Shown here: positions 9,446 through 18,500 of the stretch, piece by piece
Position numbering within the stretch: the first letter of the stretch is position 1
How the letters are laid out: each line of letters starts with the position of its first letter
Source of the DNA: a virus
Virus record (IMG/VR): IMGVR_UViG_3300030085_004215
Location: 1 to 64,000 of that record
Strand: one strand, 5' to 3'
DNA length: 64,000 bases
The notes under the pieces: generated by a model
Told to the model about the DNA's origin: nothing
Database searches by the model: none
The model's input: only the letters and a program-made list of their open reading frames with translations
Position numbers and translations under genes: made by a program

Positions 9446-10278
9446 TTTTCAAACCTCACATTAATATCATCATAATCCACTCTGTATAATCCAAGTAATT
9501 TATCAACTGCTTGTGGATTAGTTTTCATAACTTCTTGTGCCATAACACCTTTATATCTTTGTGTACCCCATATATATCTGAATTCATATGTGTTAAATCC
9601 ATTTTCTATACCAACTGGTACGATATCTCGTTTTAATCTTTCATCACTAAATATTTTCTTTAGTGCTTTACCGACTTTTTTAACTGTTTTCTTTACTGCT
9701 TTTACTGTACCACTTGGTTTTATTCTATCTAAAACCTTTTTACCAAGACTTTTTTTCTTGGGCGGTTTTGCATCTTGTGCTGCTTGGTCGGTTAAATCTG
9801 CTATAGTTTTATTCAATCTATTTATAGTATCGGTAAGACTTTGGTTCAATTCTTCCGTTGCGGCTTCTTGTTCTGCCAATGCTTCTTGTAACACTACTGT
9901 ATCTGCTTCATCAATACCTTCAGCTTCTAATTCATCGTCTATATCATCTACCTCGTTTGGAAATATTTCTAAAAATTGTAAATCATTACCAAACTTTTTT
10001 ATTACTAATTCTTGAGTACTCACTCTTTGATTTACAAGTAAACGAACATTTTGATGTGGTGCATCAATAGAATTCCCTAAATTATCTGGATCTTCAAATG
10101 ATTGTAAAACACCCTCACCATTTCTGATAGGAGTTACTGCATCTAATGCAGAACCACTAATTTGCATTCGTTTAAATGCATCTTCTGCAAGTTCTTTTTG
10201 GCGTTGTTTATCACCATCATTTACATTAGTGTAAAATTGATTGTTTTTAGATTTTAACTGTTCTGCAGTGTACGGCAT
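9436..10278 (-). CDS. Virion protein with S74 intramolecular chaperone
   Basis: 280 residues. After a coiled-coil-like acidic middle (about 110-165) and a basic stretch (175-208) comes the C-terminal chaperone of endosialidase-type tail fibres: SDERLKRDI starting at Ser211, then GFNTYEFRYIWG, YKGVMAQEV and VDYDDI. Ser211 and Lys216 match the Ser-Lys dyad that in known S74 domains performs self-cleavage just before the serine, releasing a fragment of about 70 residues. Probably a trimeric fibre or baseplate appendage. Its end overlaps the start of the 1647-residue gene by 10 bp. Confidence 0.8.
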   Translation of the reverse strand: MPYTAEQLKSKNNQFYTNVNDGDKQRQKELAEDAFKRMQISGSALDAVTPIRNGEGVLQSFEDPDNLGNSIDAPHQNVRLLVNQRVSTQELVIKKFGNDLQFLEIFPNEVDDIDDELEAEGIDEADTVVLQEALAEQEAATEELNQSLTDTINRLNKTIADLTDQAAQDAKPPKKKSLGKKVLDRIKPSGTVKAVKKTVKKVGKALKKIFSDERLKRDIVPVGIENGFNTYEFRYIWGTQRYKGVMAQEVMKTNPQAVDKLLGLYRVDYDDINVRFEKCQ

Positions 10279-10279
10279 T

Positions 10280-11458
10280 TTATCTCACTACTTTAAATAT
10301 ATAATCATCATCATATATCATTGATGTTTGGTCAACACCACTTCCACTAACCACTTTAATTTCAAATCTATAAAATCTTTCTGGTTGAAAACTATTTAAC
10401 CAAACATTCATATAATTACCAGATGAATCACAACTTACAATTGAACCAGTACCAAATGGTATAATAACATCTTCGGTATATGCATCTTTAATAGAGTAAT
10501 ATGTACCATGTTCGAGTTCAACACTTCCACTTGGTAGATATTTTACTGTCAATGCTGCTGGTGTAGTATCAAAAGTTCTTGCAGGATATAATTCTCTACC
10601 TGCAAATCTAAATTTAACTTTAGAGTTTTCTTTGTACTCCTCTTTCATATTTTTAAAGTAAATAGTTAATCTATCTAAATCCGTAGGACTTAGTGCACTC
10701 AAACTACCAGTATTCCAACTTGAATCATCCCATTCAACTTCTAATTTAGGTGGAAATATAGTGTGTGTTTCTCTTGAGAAAAATAACAAATCACCAAGTG
10801 GTGTAGTATTATGTTCATCAGAACCTGTAGCAGTTGTTGGGTCATAAACACAAAATTCACTACCAGTAGTAGGTATATTTTCTCGTTTTAAGATAAATCC
10901 ATTATTAGGAAATATTGAACTTGAATAGATTTGATTTTTAACTAAATCAGTTACATCCATTCTTATGTCTGTAGTTTCGTAACTTAAATTAAAAGATGCC
11001 GATACATTATATTGACTATCTAAACTACTCGTGTACCATGTACCACCTATAGTATCACTTCCACTTACCCATTGTGTTTTTGTAGTAGCATTATCACGAT
11101 ACTTCCAACTAGCACCATTATCAATAGCTGGATTTGCATCTAACCTACCAGTTCCAGCACCCCAACTACCACTTACTATGTAGGCATGTAAAGATTGTGT
11201 TACTGCCAACTCATGTGAACCAGCATCATATAAATTTAAATAGTACTTAGCAGTACTTGGTATCAAACCACTTTGTATGGAAGATGAGATGTAACTATAA
11301 TCAAATTTAATAATTGCTCTTGAAACTGCAACTGTAGTTCCTGCAGTATTTACAAATTTTCTAATTTCAAGTATTTCATCAAGTGCTGTGTTTATTGAGG
11401 AAGATACATTTCCCTCATATAATGTTGTATCAGCAGTTGGGTATTCAAAATAATACAT
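10280..11458 (-). CDS. DNRLRE-like beta-sandwich structural protein
   Basis: 392 residues. The first 240 follow the layout of DNRLRE/CBM96-like domains: repeated T-x-Y-E-G start, SRAIIKFDYSYI, AKYYLNLYDAG, a HAYIVSGSWGAGTG stretch and a NGASWKYRD segment. Such domains bind polysaccharide in other proteins. The C-terminal 140 residues form a second beta-rich region. The stop touches the gp6 gene's neighbourhood: the start (11458) overlaps the gp6 stop by one base. Likely a baseplate-attached adhesin or wedge accessory; carbohydrate binding is inference. Confidence 0.6.
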   Translation of the reverse strand: MYYFEYPTADTTLYEGNVSSSINTALDEILEIRKFVNTAGTTVAVSRAIIKFDYSYISSSIQSGLIPSTAKYYLNLYDAGSHELAVTQSLHAYIVSGSWGAGTGRLDANPAIDNGASWKYRDNATTKTQWVSGSDTIGGTWYTSSLDSQYNVSASFNLSYETTDIRMDVTDLVKNQIYSSSIFPNNGFILKRENIPTTGSEFCVYDPTTATGSDEHNTTPLGDLLFFSRETHTIFPPKLEVEWDDSSWNTGSLSALSPTDLDRLTIYFKNMKEEYKENSKVKFRFAGRELYPARTFDTTPAALTVKYLPSGSVELEHGTYYSIKDAYTEDVIIPFGTGSIVSCDSSGNYMNVWLNSFQPERFYRFEIKVVSGSGVDQTSMIYDDDYIFKVVR

Positions 11459-13428
11459 TAAGAGTCTCCTACTACTCTACCTTGTATATCTGAAGCTGGA
11501 AACTTTAACTCAAATATACATGGGTCGAGTGATGGATAAACAATACCATCTTTGGTTGCAGTGTTTATATCATATACATTTCCACTATAACCATTACTAC
11601 TTCTGTACCTATTTTCAATCACAACCATTTGTTTACTTGGGTTATCATCTTCAGGTGGTACAATACTCTGAACACCATCGGTAAGAGATATTGCAAAAGA
11701 TATATCACTCAACACAATAGGTTGATTTATTTGCCACTTATCAATAATAAAGTGTTGTTTTACTTTATCAATACATTTTGCTAATACTTCTGGTTTATTA
11801 AAACCACTTTTTACAATTATAGAAAATCGAACTGCTATATTAACAATATATGCATCTTTAATATTTATTGCATCTGTAACTAAACGATACTGAGATAAGT
11901 ATATTCTTAAATTTTGTTTTACTGTTTCATTTAACAATGTTAATTTTTTAGTGGCATTAAACCCCAATACATAAAAATTCATTGCTAATGGATTTGGTAT
12001 TGGAGTTACATTTGGTTGTTTTACAATCCTACCCTCTCTAATAACAGTCTGTGTATTTTTTTCAAGTTGTTCATCTTGTATTATAAATACTTTTGCAATA
12101 GCACCATATTTTTGTGGTAATGAATATACACGAGTTACATAATCTTCTTTAGTAACTGCTCTATTTTGTGAATTAAAATATGCAATTGCGTTTAATCTAA
12201 CCTGTTCAGGTGATTCTGCTCCACCACCACCAACTGCAGGTTCAATATTATTTGCTACTAAAGATGCTCGTGTTGAATCGAGAGTATCTACATCTAACCC
12301 ATCATCATTTATTAAAAAATTTACATCACCAAGTTGTGTTATCTCACCACTTACCACATTATCTTCTATCTTACCACCATATGTATATGTTACATTTAAT
12401 GTAATGTTGCTTGGTGCAAGACCATATGTTTTAGTTTTTAAAAAATTACTTGGGTCAAAACTTGTATCAAGTTTAGATATACCAGTACCTAAAGATGAAC
12501 CTACATTATCTGGATTAGGAATCAATTCTTCATCAGCATTAGTACTAACACCAGCACCAAATCGTATTTCCGTTTTACCATCACTTCTAATATATGTTGT
12601 AAATCTACGAGCAGTTTTAACTAATTTAAGTAAAAATGGTGCACTTGTTTTGTTTGTAGACACATCAGGTGAGTTAGCAGCATTATTTTCTATATCATCA
12701 AATACTGTATCTTGTGCTAAAAAAGGAACTTGATACCATTTGTTACCATCATCATCAATACATGAAGTAATTTCAATAACATTTTTTTCGTTTAAAATTA
12801 TTTTATCAAACTTTTTTGCTGCACCAAATGTAAATGTATCAGTTCTTACTTCACCACTCTCAACCATAGCATTTTTATATAATGTATATTCTGTTGGGTC
12901 ATCACCACTAACACTACTTATTACTTCAGTTCGAGGGTCAAGACTTGATGAAAAAGCAAAATTTAAATCATCCATTAATCTAAATTGAGTACCTGAATTT
13001 GATAAAAGAGTACTATTTGCTCTTATAATTGGTGCATAATCTAAATCTGGTCGATAAGTTTCATTAACTTCTTCTGCAGGAACTGTAATACCAAATTCAA
13101 CTTTTGCAGTTGCAGGACTTGATAATTTTGGTTTATATCCAAATGATTGTGCAATCTTAAAAATGTTTTTCTTTTCTTCTGCAGAATGTAATAATGCTTC
13201 ACGATATTGATTATCAATGTAATATGATAATACATCTCCTACATATGAAGCCATTTCAATAAACATCATTCCAGGTGACGCTTCATTAAAATCATTATAT
13301 GCACTTGGATAGTAAGTTTTTGCAAACTCAATTAAATTTTGTCTGATGGATGGAAAATCTCTACCTATATAGGTAACTTCTTTTTTTTCTTTTTTTATAT
13401 TTGTTCCATATTCTACATCTGATGGCAT
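11458..13428 (-). CDS. Baseplate wedge protein gp6-like (baseplate J family)
   Basis: 656 residues, close to the 660 of T4 gp6. The N-terminus has the family hallmark: DFPSIRQNLIEFAKTYYP, then ASPGMMFIEMASYVGDVLSYYIDNQYREALL, i.e. the gp6/gpJ motif. A J-like segment EQVRLNAIAYFNSQNRAVTKEDYVTRVYSLP lies in the middle (about 408-438). gp6 dimers build the hexagonal ring of the baseplate wedges. It is next to the gp25 gene (24 bp gap), the same order as in many contractile-tail phages. Confidence 0.92.
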   Translation of the reverse strand: MPSDVEYGTNIKKEKKEVTYIGRDFPSIRQNLIEFAKTYYPSAYNDFNEASPGMMFIEMASYVGDVLSYYIDNQYREALLHSAEEKKNIFKIAQSFGYKPKLSSPATAKVEFGITVPAEEVNETYRPDLDYAPIIRANSTLLSNSGTQFRLMDDLNFAFSSSLDPRTEVISSVSGDDPTEYTLYKNAMVESGEVRTDTFTFGAAKKFDKIILNEKNVIEITSCIDDDGNKWYQVPFLAQDTVFDDIENNAANSPDVSTNKTSAPFLLKLVKTARRFTTYIRSDGKTEIRFGAGVSTNADEELIPNPDNVGSSLGTGISKLDTSFDPSNFLKTKTYGLAPSNITLNVTYTYGGKIEDNVVSGEITQLGDVNFLINDDGLDVDTLDSTRASLVANNIEPAVGGGGAESPEQVRLNAIAYFNSQNRAVTKEDYVTRVYSLPQKYGAIAKVFIIQDEQLEKNTQTVIREGRIVKQPNVTPIPNPLAMNFYVLGFNATKKLTLLNETVKQNLRIYLSQYRLVTDAINIKDAYIVNIAVRFSIIVKSGFNKPEVLAKCIDKVKQHFIIDKWQINQPIVLSDISFAISLTDGVQSIVPPEDDNPSKQMVVIENRYRSSNGYSGNVYDINTATKDGIVYPSLDPCIFELKFPASDIQGRVVGDS

Positions 13429-13451
13429 TTTATCTCTCCTATTATAATGGA

Positions 13452-13970
13452 CTAAACTCCAGTCGTGGATGTTATTGTGACCGTTTCTATTGCTGTTGGG
13501 TCACTAACATCAACTGTAAAGGTTAATCTTACAATAATTCTGTTTTTATCAACTTCATCCATTACAGATTCAACCTCAATAAGCGTGATATAGGATAGTT
13601 GTTTACCTACTACTTCACGAATTTCTTCTTCTATTCTATTTGTTAAGTCTGGTGTTGCCTGTTCAAAAAGTAAATCAGTCAAATTACTACCAAAGTCAGG
13701 TAATCCTAGCCGTTCACCTTTTCTTGTTAATAACACATTTTTTAAATTTGATTTTGCTTGTTCTTTTAAGGTTCTAGCTCGAGGAAAAAAACCAGTAGCA
13801 CCAACTTCATATGTTAGTGGAAAGGTTAATCCAAAGAAAGATTTTTCATCTGCATTTAAATGATATATTGCAGGATTATCATACTCATCAGGATTTTCAG
13901 AAAATTCAATGAATCTTTGAATTTGTTCCTCGGTAGGATTATCAAAATCAAATAATATTGGGTCTGGCAC
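13452..13970 (-). CDS. Baseplate wedge subunit gp25-like
   Basis: 172 residues of the GPW/gp25 family. The conserved core is seen at about 80-150: LKEQAKSNLKNVLLTRKGERLGLPDFGSNL, then LLFEQATPDLTNRIEEEIREVVGKQLSYI. T4 gp25 joins the wedge core and primes sheath assembly. The protein is somewhat longer than T4 gp25 (132) because of an N-terminal extension of about 50 residues rich in acidic and aromatic residues. Adjacent to gp6. Confidence 0.9.
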   Translation of the reverse strand: MPDPILFDFDNPTEEQIQRFIEFSENPDEYDNPAIYHLNADEKSFFGLTFPLTYEVGATGFFPRARTLKEQAKSNLKNVLLTRKGERLGLPDFGSNLTDLLFEQATPDLTNRIEEEIREVVGKQLSYITLIEVESVMDEVDKNRIIVRLTFTVDVSDPTAIETVTITSTTGV

Positions 13971-13979
13971 TTACATTTC

Positions 13980-14468
13980 CTATTTCATTTTATCGTGTTT
14001 CATTAAATCACTATAATCGCGTGTTAAAGCGTTCATAACATCTTCTGGTATTTCATCGGTACTTTTACCCATTTCTTTAACAGTCTGTACTGCTCCTATT
14101 TCTCGTTGTACATTTTTATCACCACCAGCTCTTAAACTATTTCCATATCCTAAAAGTTCTGCAGCTCTTGAACTATCAAACGCTCCACCACCCATTGTTG
14201 GGTACTCATCCATTTCTTGAGAATTACTATTCAACCCAACTGTCTCATTTAATACTTCATTAAGTGCTGAATTTTTTGTGTATTCTACCATCTTTCTTTT
14301 CTTTTTAATCGGTTTTGGTTTTGATAACTTCTTAACTGGTTTTATACGATTCTTAAGAGAAGATTTTCCCTCGTTAATAAATATCTCATTAACTTGTTTT
14401 CGAACCTCTACTTCGACTGTTTTTTTTACTACTTCTCGTATTATCTTTACTAATTGTTTATTAGTCAT
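13980..14468 (-). CDS. Conserved phage protein, basic N-terminus
   Basis: 162 residues; unrecognised. Residues 1-65 are helical and strongly basic (KKLSKPKPIKKKRK), residues 80-160 are more acidic and Gly-rich. It lies between gp25 and a 163-residue structural gene, 9 bp from each, so it is probably expressed with the baseplate genes. It may be an assembly factor or a minor virion protein. Confidence 0.55.
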   Translation of the reverse strand: MTNKQLVKIIREVVKKTVEVEVRKQVNEIFINEGKSSLKNRIKPVKKLSKPKPIKKKRKMVEYTKNSALNEVLNETVGLNSNSQEMDEYPTMGGGAFDSSRAAELLGYGNSLRAGGDKNVQREIGAVQTVKEMGKSTDEIPEDVMNALTRDYSDLMKHDKMK

Positions 14469-14477
14469 GTTGACCTC

Positions 14478-14969
14478 CTAAAATACTTGAAACCCCATAC
14501 CCACTAATGGTGGTATTGGGGGTGTTGAAATGAATACTAATTGTGAATGATATGTTTCAAAAGCTGTGGTTAATTTATCTAAAAATTCATCTACACTTTG
14601 TGGTGCAATTGAAGCTGGTGTATCAATATATACTCCTGAAAATCCTGGTGTAGTTACAATTGGTGGTGCACCTGATGCTGCAACTGCACCAGCCCAATAA
14701 GAGGTTAAACCTAAATCAACTGCTCTACTCAATGGAAATCTACCATTACTTTTAAAACAAACTTTCATCATATTTGTTAAACCTGTTGGAAATAAAGACT
14801 TCATTGGAACTGGTGGCAATGGTGGTGCACCAACTGTATTTGCTTTAGTAAATCCAATTTTAATGGTGTTATCATATTCTTCACCAATTACTTCTGCCAT
14901 AGTTTCCCCACTTTCAAAGCCTTCATTATATCTTAACTTGTACCTAGCTTTAAATATACCAAACGCCAT
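14478..14969 (-). CDS. Baseplate-region structural protein, unknown
   Basis: 163 residues; not recognised. It has a proline-rich patch (GAPPLPPVPMKSLFPTG, about 47-63) and a Gly/Ala/Pro segment around 95-125. No enzymatic motif, no signal peptide. Its start overlaps the stop of the 400-residue hub/spike candidate by one base, so translation of the two is probably coupled, which suggests a role beside the hub. Confidence 0.55.
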   Translation of the reverse strand: MAFGIFKARYKLRYNEGFESGETMAEVIGEEYDNTIKIGFTKANTVGAPPLPPVPMKSLFPTGLTNMMKVCFKSNGRFPLSRAVDLGLTSYWAGAVAASGAPPIVTTPGFSGVYIDTPASIAPQSVDEFLDKLTTAFETYHSQLVFISTPPIPPLVGMGFQVF

Positions 14970-16171
14970 TATATCGTCTTATTTACACTAAGAATCCCAC
15001 CTTTACCAGATTCGATTCCTAAAATTTGTTTAATGTTTGATTGAAGTTTAATACCACCACTTGGATTTACTGCTACTGGACCTGTAGGTGCAATTAAACC
15101 CGTAGTGATTAACTTCATAATTTCTTCTAACAGAGTAATCAATTCTTCACCCAATACTAATGAAAATTTTGCATCAAATGCACCTAATTTTGTAACGGGT
15201 GTTTCAGTAACAACTTCTGCAACTGATGATAGTGATATATTATTGTTACTAAATAATCCGATATCTCCACTATTTTTTGTATTCAAAATAATTTTATCGG
15301 AGTTTATTAATACAGATTTACCATCATATGGTTCAGGAATTAATTTTGATACATGACCAGGTGTAAACTTTAATACTTGATTTGTAGTTAGATATACACT
15401 TGAACCATCTGTATCTAATTCTTCTTCGACAGGTTTTTTTGGGTCGTCTGCTGATAATCTTGTTTGTCCTACATTCAATAATATATTACCCGAGTTTTCT
15501 CCCTCGACACCAGTAACCTTTGTTATATCACTTCCTAATCGTATAGTATTTTCAAATCTTCCCTCTATTATTAAATCACCCTCATTTGGTAATAATCTAT
15601 TTGCAGGAGATTTTTGTGTTATATCTATACCCATTTCTTGACTTATATCATCATCATTAGAATATGAAAGTGTATCACTTAACGGATTACCCTTTTCATC
15701 AACCCCATCAGGTATCAATGTACCTTTAATATTACCACTACTAGCTCGATGCATTAAATTTTGTGATGGGTTTCCAAACAGATTTAAAGGACCAGGTGAT
15801 AGATAATAATATTCACCAAAATATTGTGTACCAATCAAAATCTCACCAATAGTGGGTATCATGTTTATATTTGGATTAAATGGTTTGAAATCAAAACATT
15901 CTGAAACATTTTGACCTGCTTGTGAGTGTACAAATCTAGCTCTAACTCCACCAATATAACTGAAATCTGTTTGACCATCTAAAGTTTTAGGAAATTCTGC
16001 AAACTCTGATACGATGTGTACTTCAAGAACTTCAATTGGTTCTAATTCAAAAAATAAAGAATCTCCATCAGAAATTTCATGGAGTAATTGCATCTGAGAT
16101 GTAGTAGTCTGCAGACGATTATTTATAGGACCAGTTTTATTGGTATTAGTTTTTTTTATTATTCTTGGCAT
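14969..16171 (-). CDS. Putative baseplate hub / central spike protein
   Basis: 400 residues. The middle (about 60-130) looks like an OB-fold region of gp5-type hub proteins (VRARFVHS..., PTIGEILIGTQYFGEYYYL). From about 205 to 310 come short repeating hydrophobic/polar strands (GDLIIEGRFENTIRLGSDI, VLINSDKIILNTKNSGDIGLFSNNNISLSS), the pattern of a triple beta-helix needle. No lysozyme domain is present, unlike T4 gp5. Position next to gp25/gp6 supports a hub or spike. Confidence is moderate because the assignment rests on pattern only. Confidence 0.6.
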   Translation of the reverse strand: MPRIIKKTNTNKTGPINNRLQTTTSQMQLLHEISDGDSLFFELEPIEVLEVHIVSEFAEFPKTLDGQTDFSYIGGVRARFVHSQAGQNVSECFDFKPFNPNINMIPTIGEILIGTQYFGEYYYLSPGPLNLFGNPSQNLMHRASSGNIKGTLIPDGVDEKGNPLSDTLSYSNDDDISQEMGIDITQKSPANRLLPNEGDLIIEGRFENTIRLGSDITKVTGVEGENSGNILLNVGQTRLSADDPKKPVEEELDTDGSSVYLTTNQVLKFTPGHVSKLIPEPYDGKSVLINSDKIILNTKNSGDIGLFSNNNISLSSVAEVVTETPVTKLGAFDAKFSLVLGEELITLLEEIMKLITTGLIAPTGPVAVNPSGGIKLQSNIKQILGIESGKGGILSVNKTI

Positions 16172-16548
16172 TAATTTAATTTAGCTGTAATGTTATCACT
16201 TTCATCTTGTAACTCTTCAACAGTACTATGAATATTATCCATTAATTGTTGTTTTTCTTTTTCAGTTAATCCAAACTCACCCTCAGATTCCCCTTTTACA
16301 GAACCTTGTGCTAATCGTTGTACGATTGTTGCAAGTTTAACTAACTGTTCATCATTCTTTACATTGATTTCTAAATACTCTTTCAACATAGGAATTATTT
16401 GAACTGCAGTATCACCATCTTTAATAAATGATGTTACCTCTTTCATTAACACTTCTAATTGTGTTTTATTTCGCTTTGAATTATCATATATATCTTTGAA
16501 TACATCTGATAGGGTTTTACCCTCAAAAATTTCATAATCTGCTGACAT
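16171..16548 (-). CDS. Small helical protein, first of the virion operon
   Basis: 125 residues, predicted all-helical and acidic, ending in a Glu/Lys/Gln-rich coiled-coil-like stretch (LTEKEKQQLMDNIHSTVEELQDE). Not recognised. Its stop overlaps the hub candidate's start by one base. It is the first gene of the minus-strand structural run, 23 bp after a candidate late box, so it may be a tail-assembly or regulatory protein. Confidence 0.55.
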   Translation of the reverse strand: MSADYEIFEGKTLSDVFKDIYDNSKRNKTQLEVLMKEVTSFIKDGDTAVQIIPMLKEYLEINVKNDEQLVKLATIVQRLAQGSVKGESEGEFGLTEKEKQQLMDNIHSTVEELQDESDNITAKLN

Positions 16549-16571
16549 AATATACCTAAAGTGATTCTATA

Positions 16572-16580
16572 ATAAATATA
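16572..16580 (-). promoter_or_regulatory. Candidate late promoter of virion operon
   Basis: TATATTTAT on the minus strand, 23 bp before the first gene of the structural block. The whole 16549-16704 gap between divergent genes is extremely AT-rich and holds several TATAAATA-like strings on both strands (around 16600-16620), which could serve the plus-strand gene at 16705. Confidence 0.4.
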
Positions 16581-16704
16581 ACACTTGTTAAAAATAACTT
16601 AATATATAAATATATATAAGAAAAGTTTATTTTATATATACAATAGTTATATAGGTCGGATAAATTCCGGCGTGTATTGATTAACTAACGGGAGAAAAAA
16701 CCAT

Positions 16705-16926
16705 ATGAAGGAAGTCATAACACTCGTCAAAGGATATATCGATGATATTGCTCATCTAATGCTATCCTTTGTTGCCATTGGAGCTATTGGAGAAGTAATT
16801 TTCGGTAGTGGAGTCTTTGGCGTAAATGTTATTGGTAACCTAACATCTATCATAAACACATTCGGCGAATCCGGTTTCGCTGGACTAGTCGCATTGTTGG
16901 TGTTGGTGGGTTTATTCCGTAAGTAG
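16705..16926 (+). CDS. Small two-helix membrane protein, isolated plus-strand gene
   Basis: 73 residues with two hydrophobic segments (about 16-38 and 57-71) and a short polar middle. The ribosome site GGGAG stands upstream of the ATG. The gene is on the opposite strand to its neighbours, and visibly richer in G and C than the surrounding DNA, with many strong codons, hinting at high expression. It has its own terminator at 16949-16973. Possibilities are a holin, another lysis membrane protein, or an abundant virion-associated hydrophobic protein. No decisive motif. Confidence 0.7.
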   Translation: MKEVITLVKGYIDDIAHLMLSFVAIGAIGEVIFGSGVFGVNVIGNLTSIINTFGESGFAGLVALLVLVGLFRK

Positions 16927-16948
16927 TACTATATCGGAAAACACAATA

Positions 16949-16973
16949 GGGGGAGTCTATCCGAGGCTCCCCC
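16949..16973. terminator. Bidirectional terminator between convergent genes
   Basis: A 9-bp stem (GGGGGAGTC with GGCTCCCCC, one G-U pair) and a 7-base loop. It lies 23 bp after the plus-strand gene and overlaps the last codons of the GH6 gene on the minus strand. On the minus strand it is followed by TATTGTGTTTT, a weak U-tract. Confidence 0.8.
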
Positions 16974-17790
16974 TTATCAAATCCACAGTTTTTTGAGCAT
17001 TGAATCTTCCAGCTTTTGGCCAACCGTTTACAGCACCATCACTTTCACCTGGAGTTTTAATCCAAAGGTATGCATCACAATAATCTGAATTGGTTTTAGT
17101 AGTGGGCAATGGTCCAAGTTTCATGTTTGGAGGATTAAATGTTTCATCTACCTCATTACCATTACGAGAGGTATCAATCACATAACTACATCCAATGTTA
17201 TTTGCAATATAATCACCATAATTTATACATTTATCTGTAGTTACAAAATTACTTGTATTAAGACTAAATCCTTTTATAGATTCATTCATAAATATATTTA
17301 AATAATCTACTGCTTCCATCTTTTTTAACCAATATGGATGACCAATATCAAGATAAATCAAAGCATTTGATTGAGTTAATATTTTTAGTGATTCTATTAT
17401 AAGATATTTTCTATCCCTAAAATCTTGTGTACTCATGTTACTCATATGAGGAATTGCATCAGGTTCAAAAATTACTAAGGGTTGATAATCACCTATACCG
17501 TCTGTAACATTTCTTATATATTTTAGATAATCGTTTGGGTGTAATCCACCTTTAGAATGTCCACCCACATCCCTACCAGTAATCGAATATAAAACAATGG
17601 TAGGTTGTGTAGGAAACGCATGTTTACATAATCTATGTATTCTTGATGATAATCTCTTTATTGGTTTTTTTATATTCTTTTCTACATACCAAACTGCGTG
17701 AGGTTGAGATGTAATATAACCAAGTTCAGGATAATTTATTATGTTATGTTTTCTATAATTCCACGAATGTTGAAATAGTATCAAAACCAA
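16957..17790 (-). CDS. Glycoside hydrolase family 6 (cellulase-like)
   Basis: 277 residues, essentially a bare GH6 catalytic domain; no signal peptide, linker or carbohydrate-binding module. GH6 enzymes are inverting beta-1,4-glucanases. Visible motifs in order: AVWYV (32-36), VLYSITGRDVGG with Asp74, VIFEPDAIP with the proton donor Asp111, YLDIGHPYWL (146-155), SLNTSNF (176-182), YVIDTSRNGNE (203-213), NPPNMKLGP, and LWIKTPGESDG with Asp251. These match the donor and the proposed base region of Cel6 enzymes. The start overlaps the late sigma gene by 10 bp. Without export signal it probably reaches glucan upon lysis or in the virion. Substrate unproven. Confidence 0.85.
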   Translation of the reverse strand: MVLILFQHSWNYRKHNIINYPELGYITSQPHAVWYVEKNIKKPIKRLSSRIHRLCKHAFPTQPTIVLYSITGRDVGGHSKGGLHPNDYLKYIRNVTDGIGDYQPLVIFEPDAIPHMSNMSTQDFRDRKYLIIESLKILTQSNALIYLDIGHPYWLKKMEAVDYLNIFMNESIKGFSLNTSNFVTTDKCINYGDYIANNIGCSYVIDTSRNGNEVDETFNPPNMKLGPLPTTKTNSDYCDAYLWIKTPGESDGAVNGWPKAGRFNAQKTVDLIRGSLG

Positions 17791-18500
17791 CTACCAGTCA
17801 ATTTGGTATCTATTGAACCTGTACTAAGAAATCGTTTGTGTAGGTTTACATGATGTTTTTTCATCACATTAATCACACGAGTAATATGTTGTGTATTACT
17901 GCCAGTCATTTCTCTAATTAAAATGTACAAAGCTTTTTTGTTAAAGTTTTCAATGTTATGTCTCATATCAATCAATTCAACAACTGAATTAGCAACATCT
18001 AAATCTTTTTTTCTTTTGAAAACAGTAGTCATATTACTTTTCCAATATTGAGCTAGTGATTCAACATAATCAAATTTTTGAACTTTATTTTCACGAAATC
18101 TAGCTTCAGAGACAGGGTCTCGTTTGTAATCCGATGTTTCTTCAGAGGTGTGTTGTTTTAATCTTTTATAATTACCATTATTGTGAAGAATCAAATAATT
18201 CTTAGCAACAATACTAAAGTATGAGAATGCCTTTCCCTTACCCTCTGTAAATTTATGAATGTTCATATATAAAAAGGATACTACCTCGTGTTTTACATCT
18301 TCTGATGGGACATCAAAATAATAAAACTTAAATGTATGAATAATGTTTTCACACAACTTTTCAAACGGAACTCGTATATGTTCATTGTAAATCCGTTCTT
18401 TCATATAAGGTCTATCTTCTTTATTCAACCGAATAATCGCATTCTCAGTATCTTGGTTAAAATAATATCGTGGTGAACCTTTTTTTGCTTTTCTTGGCAT
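17781..18500 (-). CDS. Late-transcription sigma factor (T4 gp55-like)
   Basis: 239 residues. N-terminal PRYYFNQDTENAIIRLNKE, then a region-2-like stretch EDVKHEVVSFLYMNIHKFTEGKGKAFSYFSIVAKNYLILHNN (about 65-108), the arrangement of phage sigma factors for late genes. It would direct host RNA polymerase to late promoters such as the structural operon. The C-terminal third is basic. It overlaps the GH6 gene (10 bp) and the upstream 83-residue gene (1 bp), so these are translated as a unit. Confidence 0.8.
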   Translation of the reverse strand: MPRKAKKGSPRYYFNQDTENAIIRLNKEDRPYMKERIYNEHIRVPFEKLCENIIHTFKFYYFDVPSEDVKHEVVSFLYMNIHKFTEGKGKAFSYFSIVAKNYLILHNNGNYKRLKQHTSEETSDYKRDPVSEARFRENKVQKFDYVESLAQYWKSNMTTVFKRKKDLDVANSVVELIDMRHNIENFNKKALYILIREMTGSNTQHITRVINVMKKHHVNLHKRFLSTGSIDTKLTGSWF

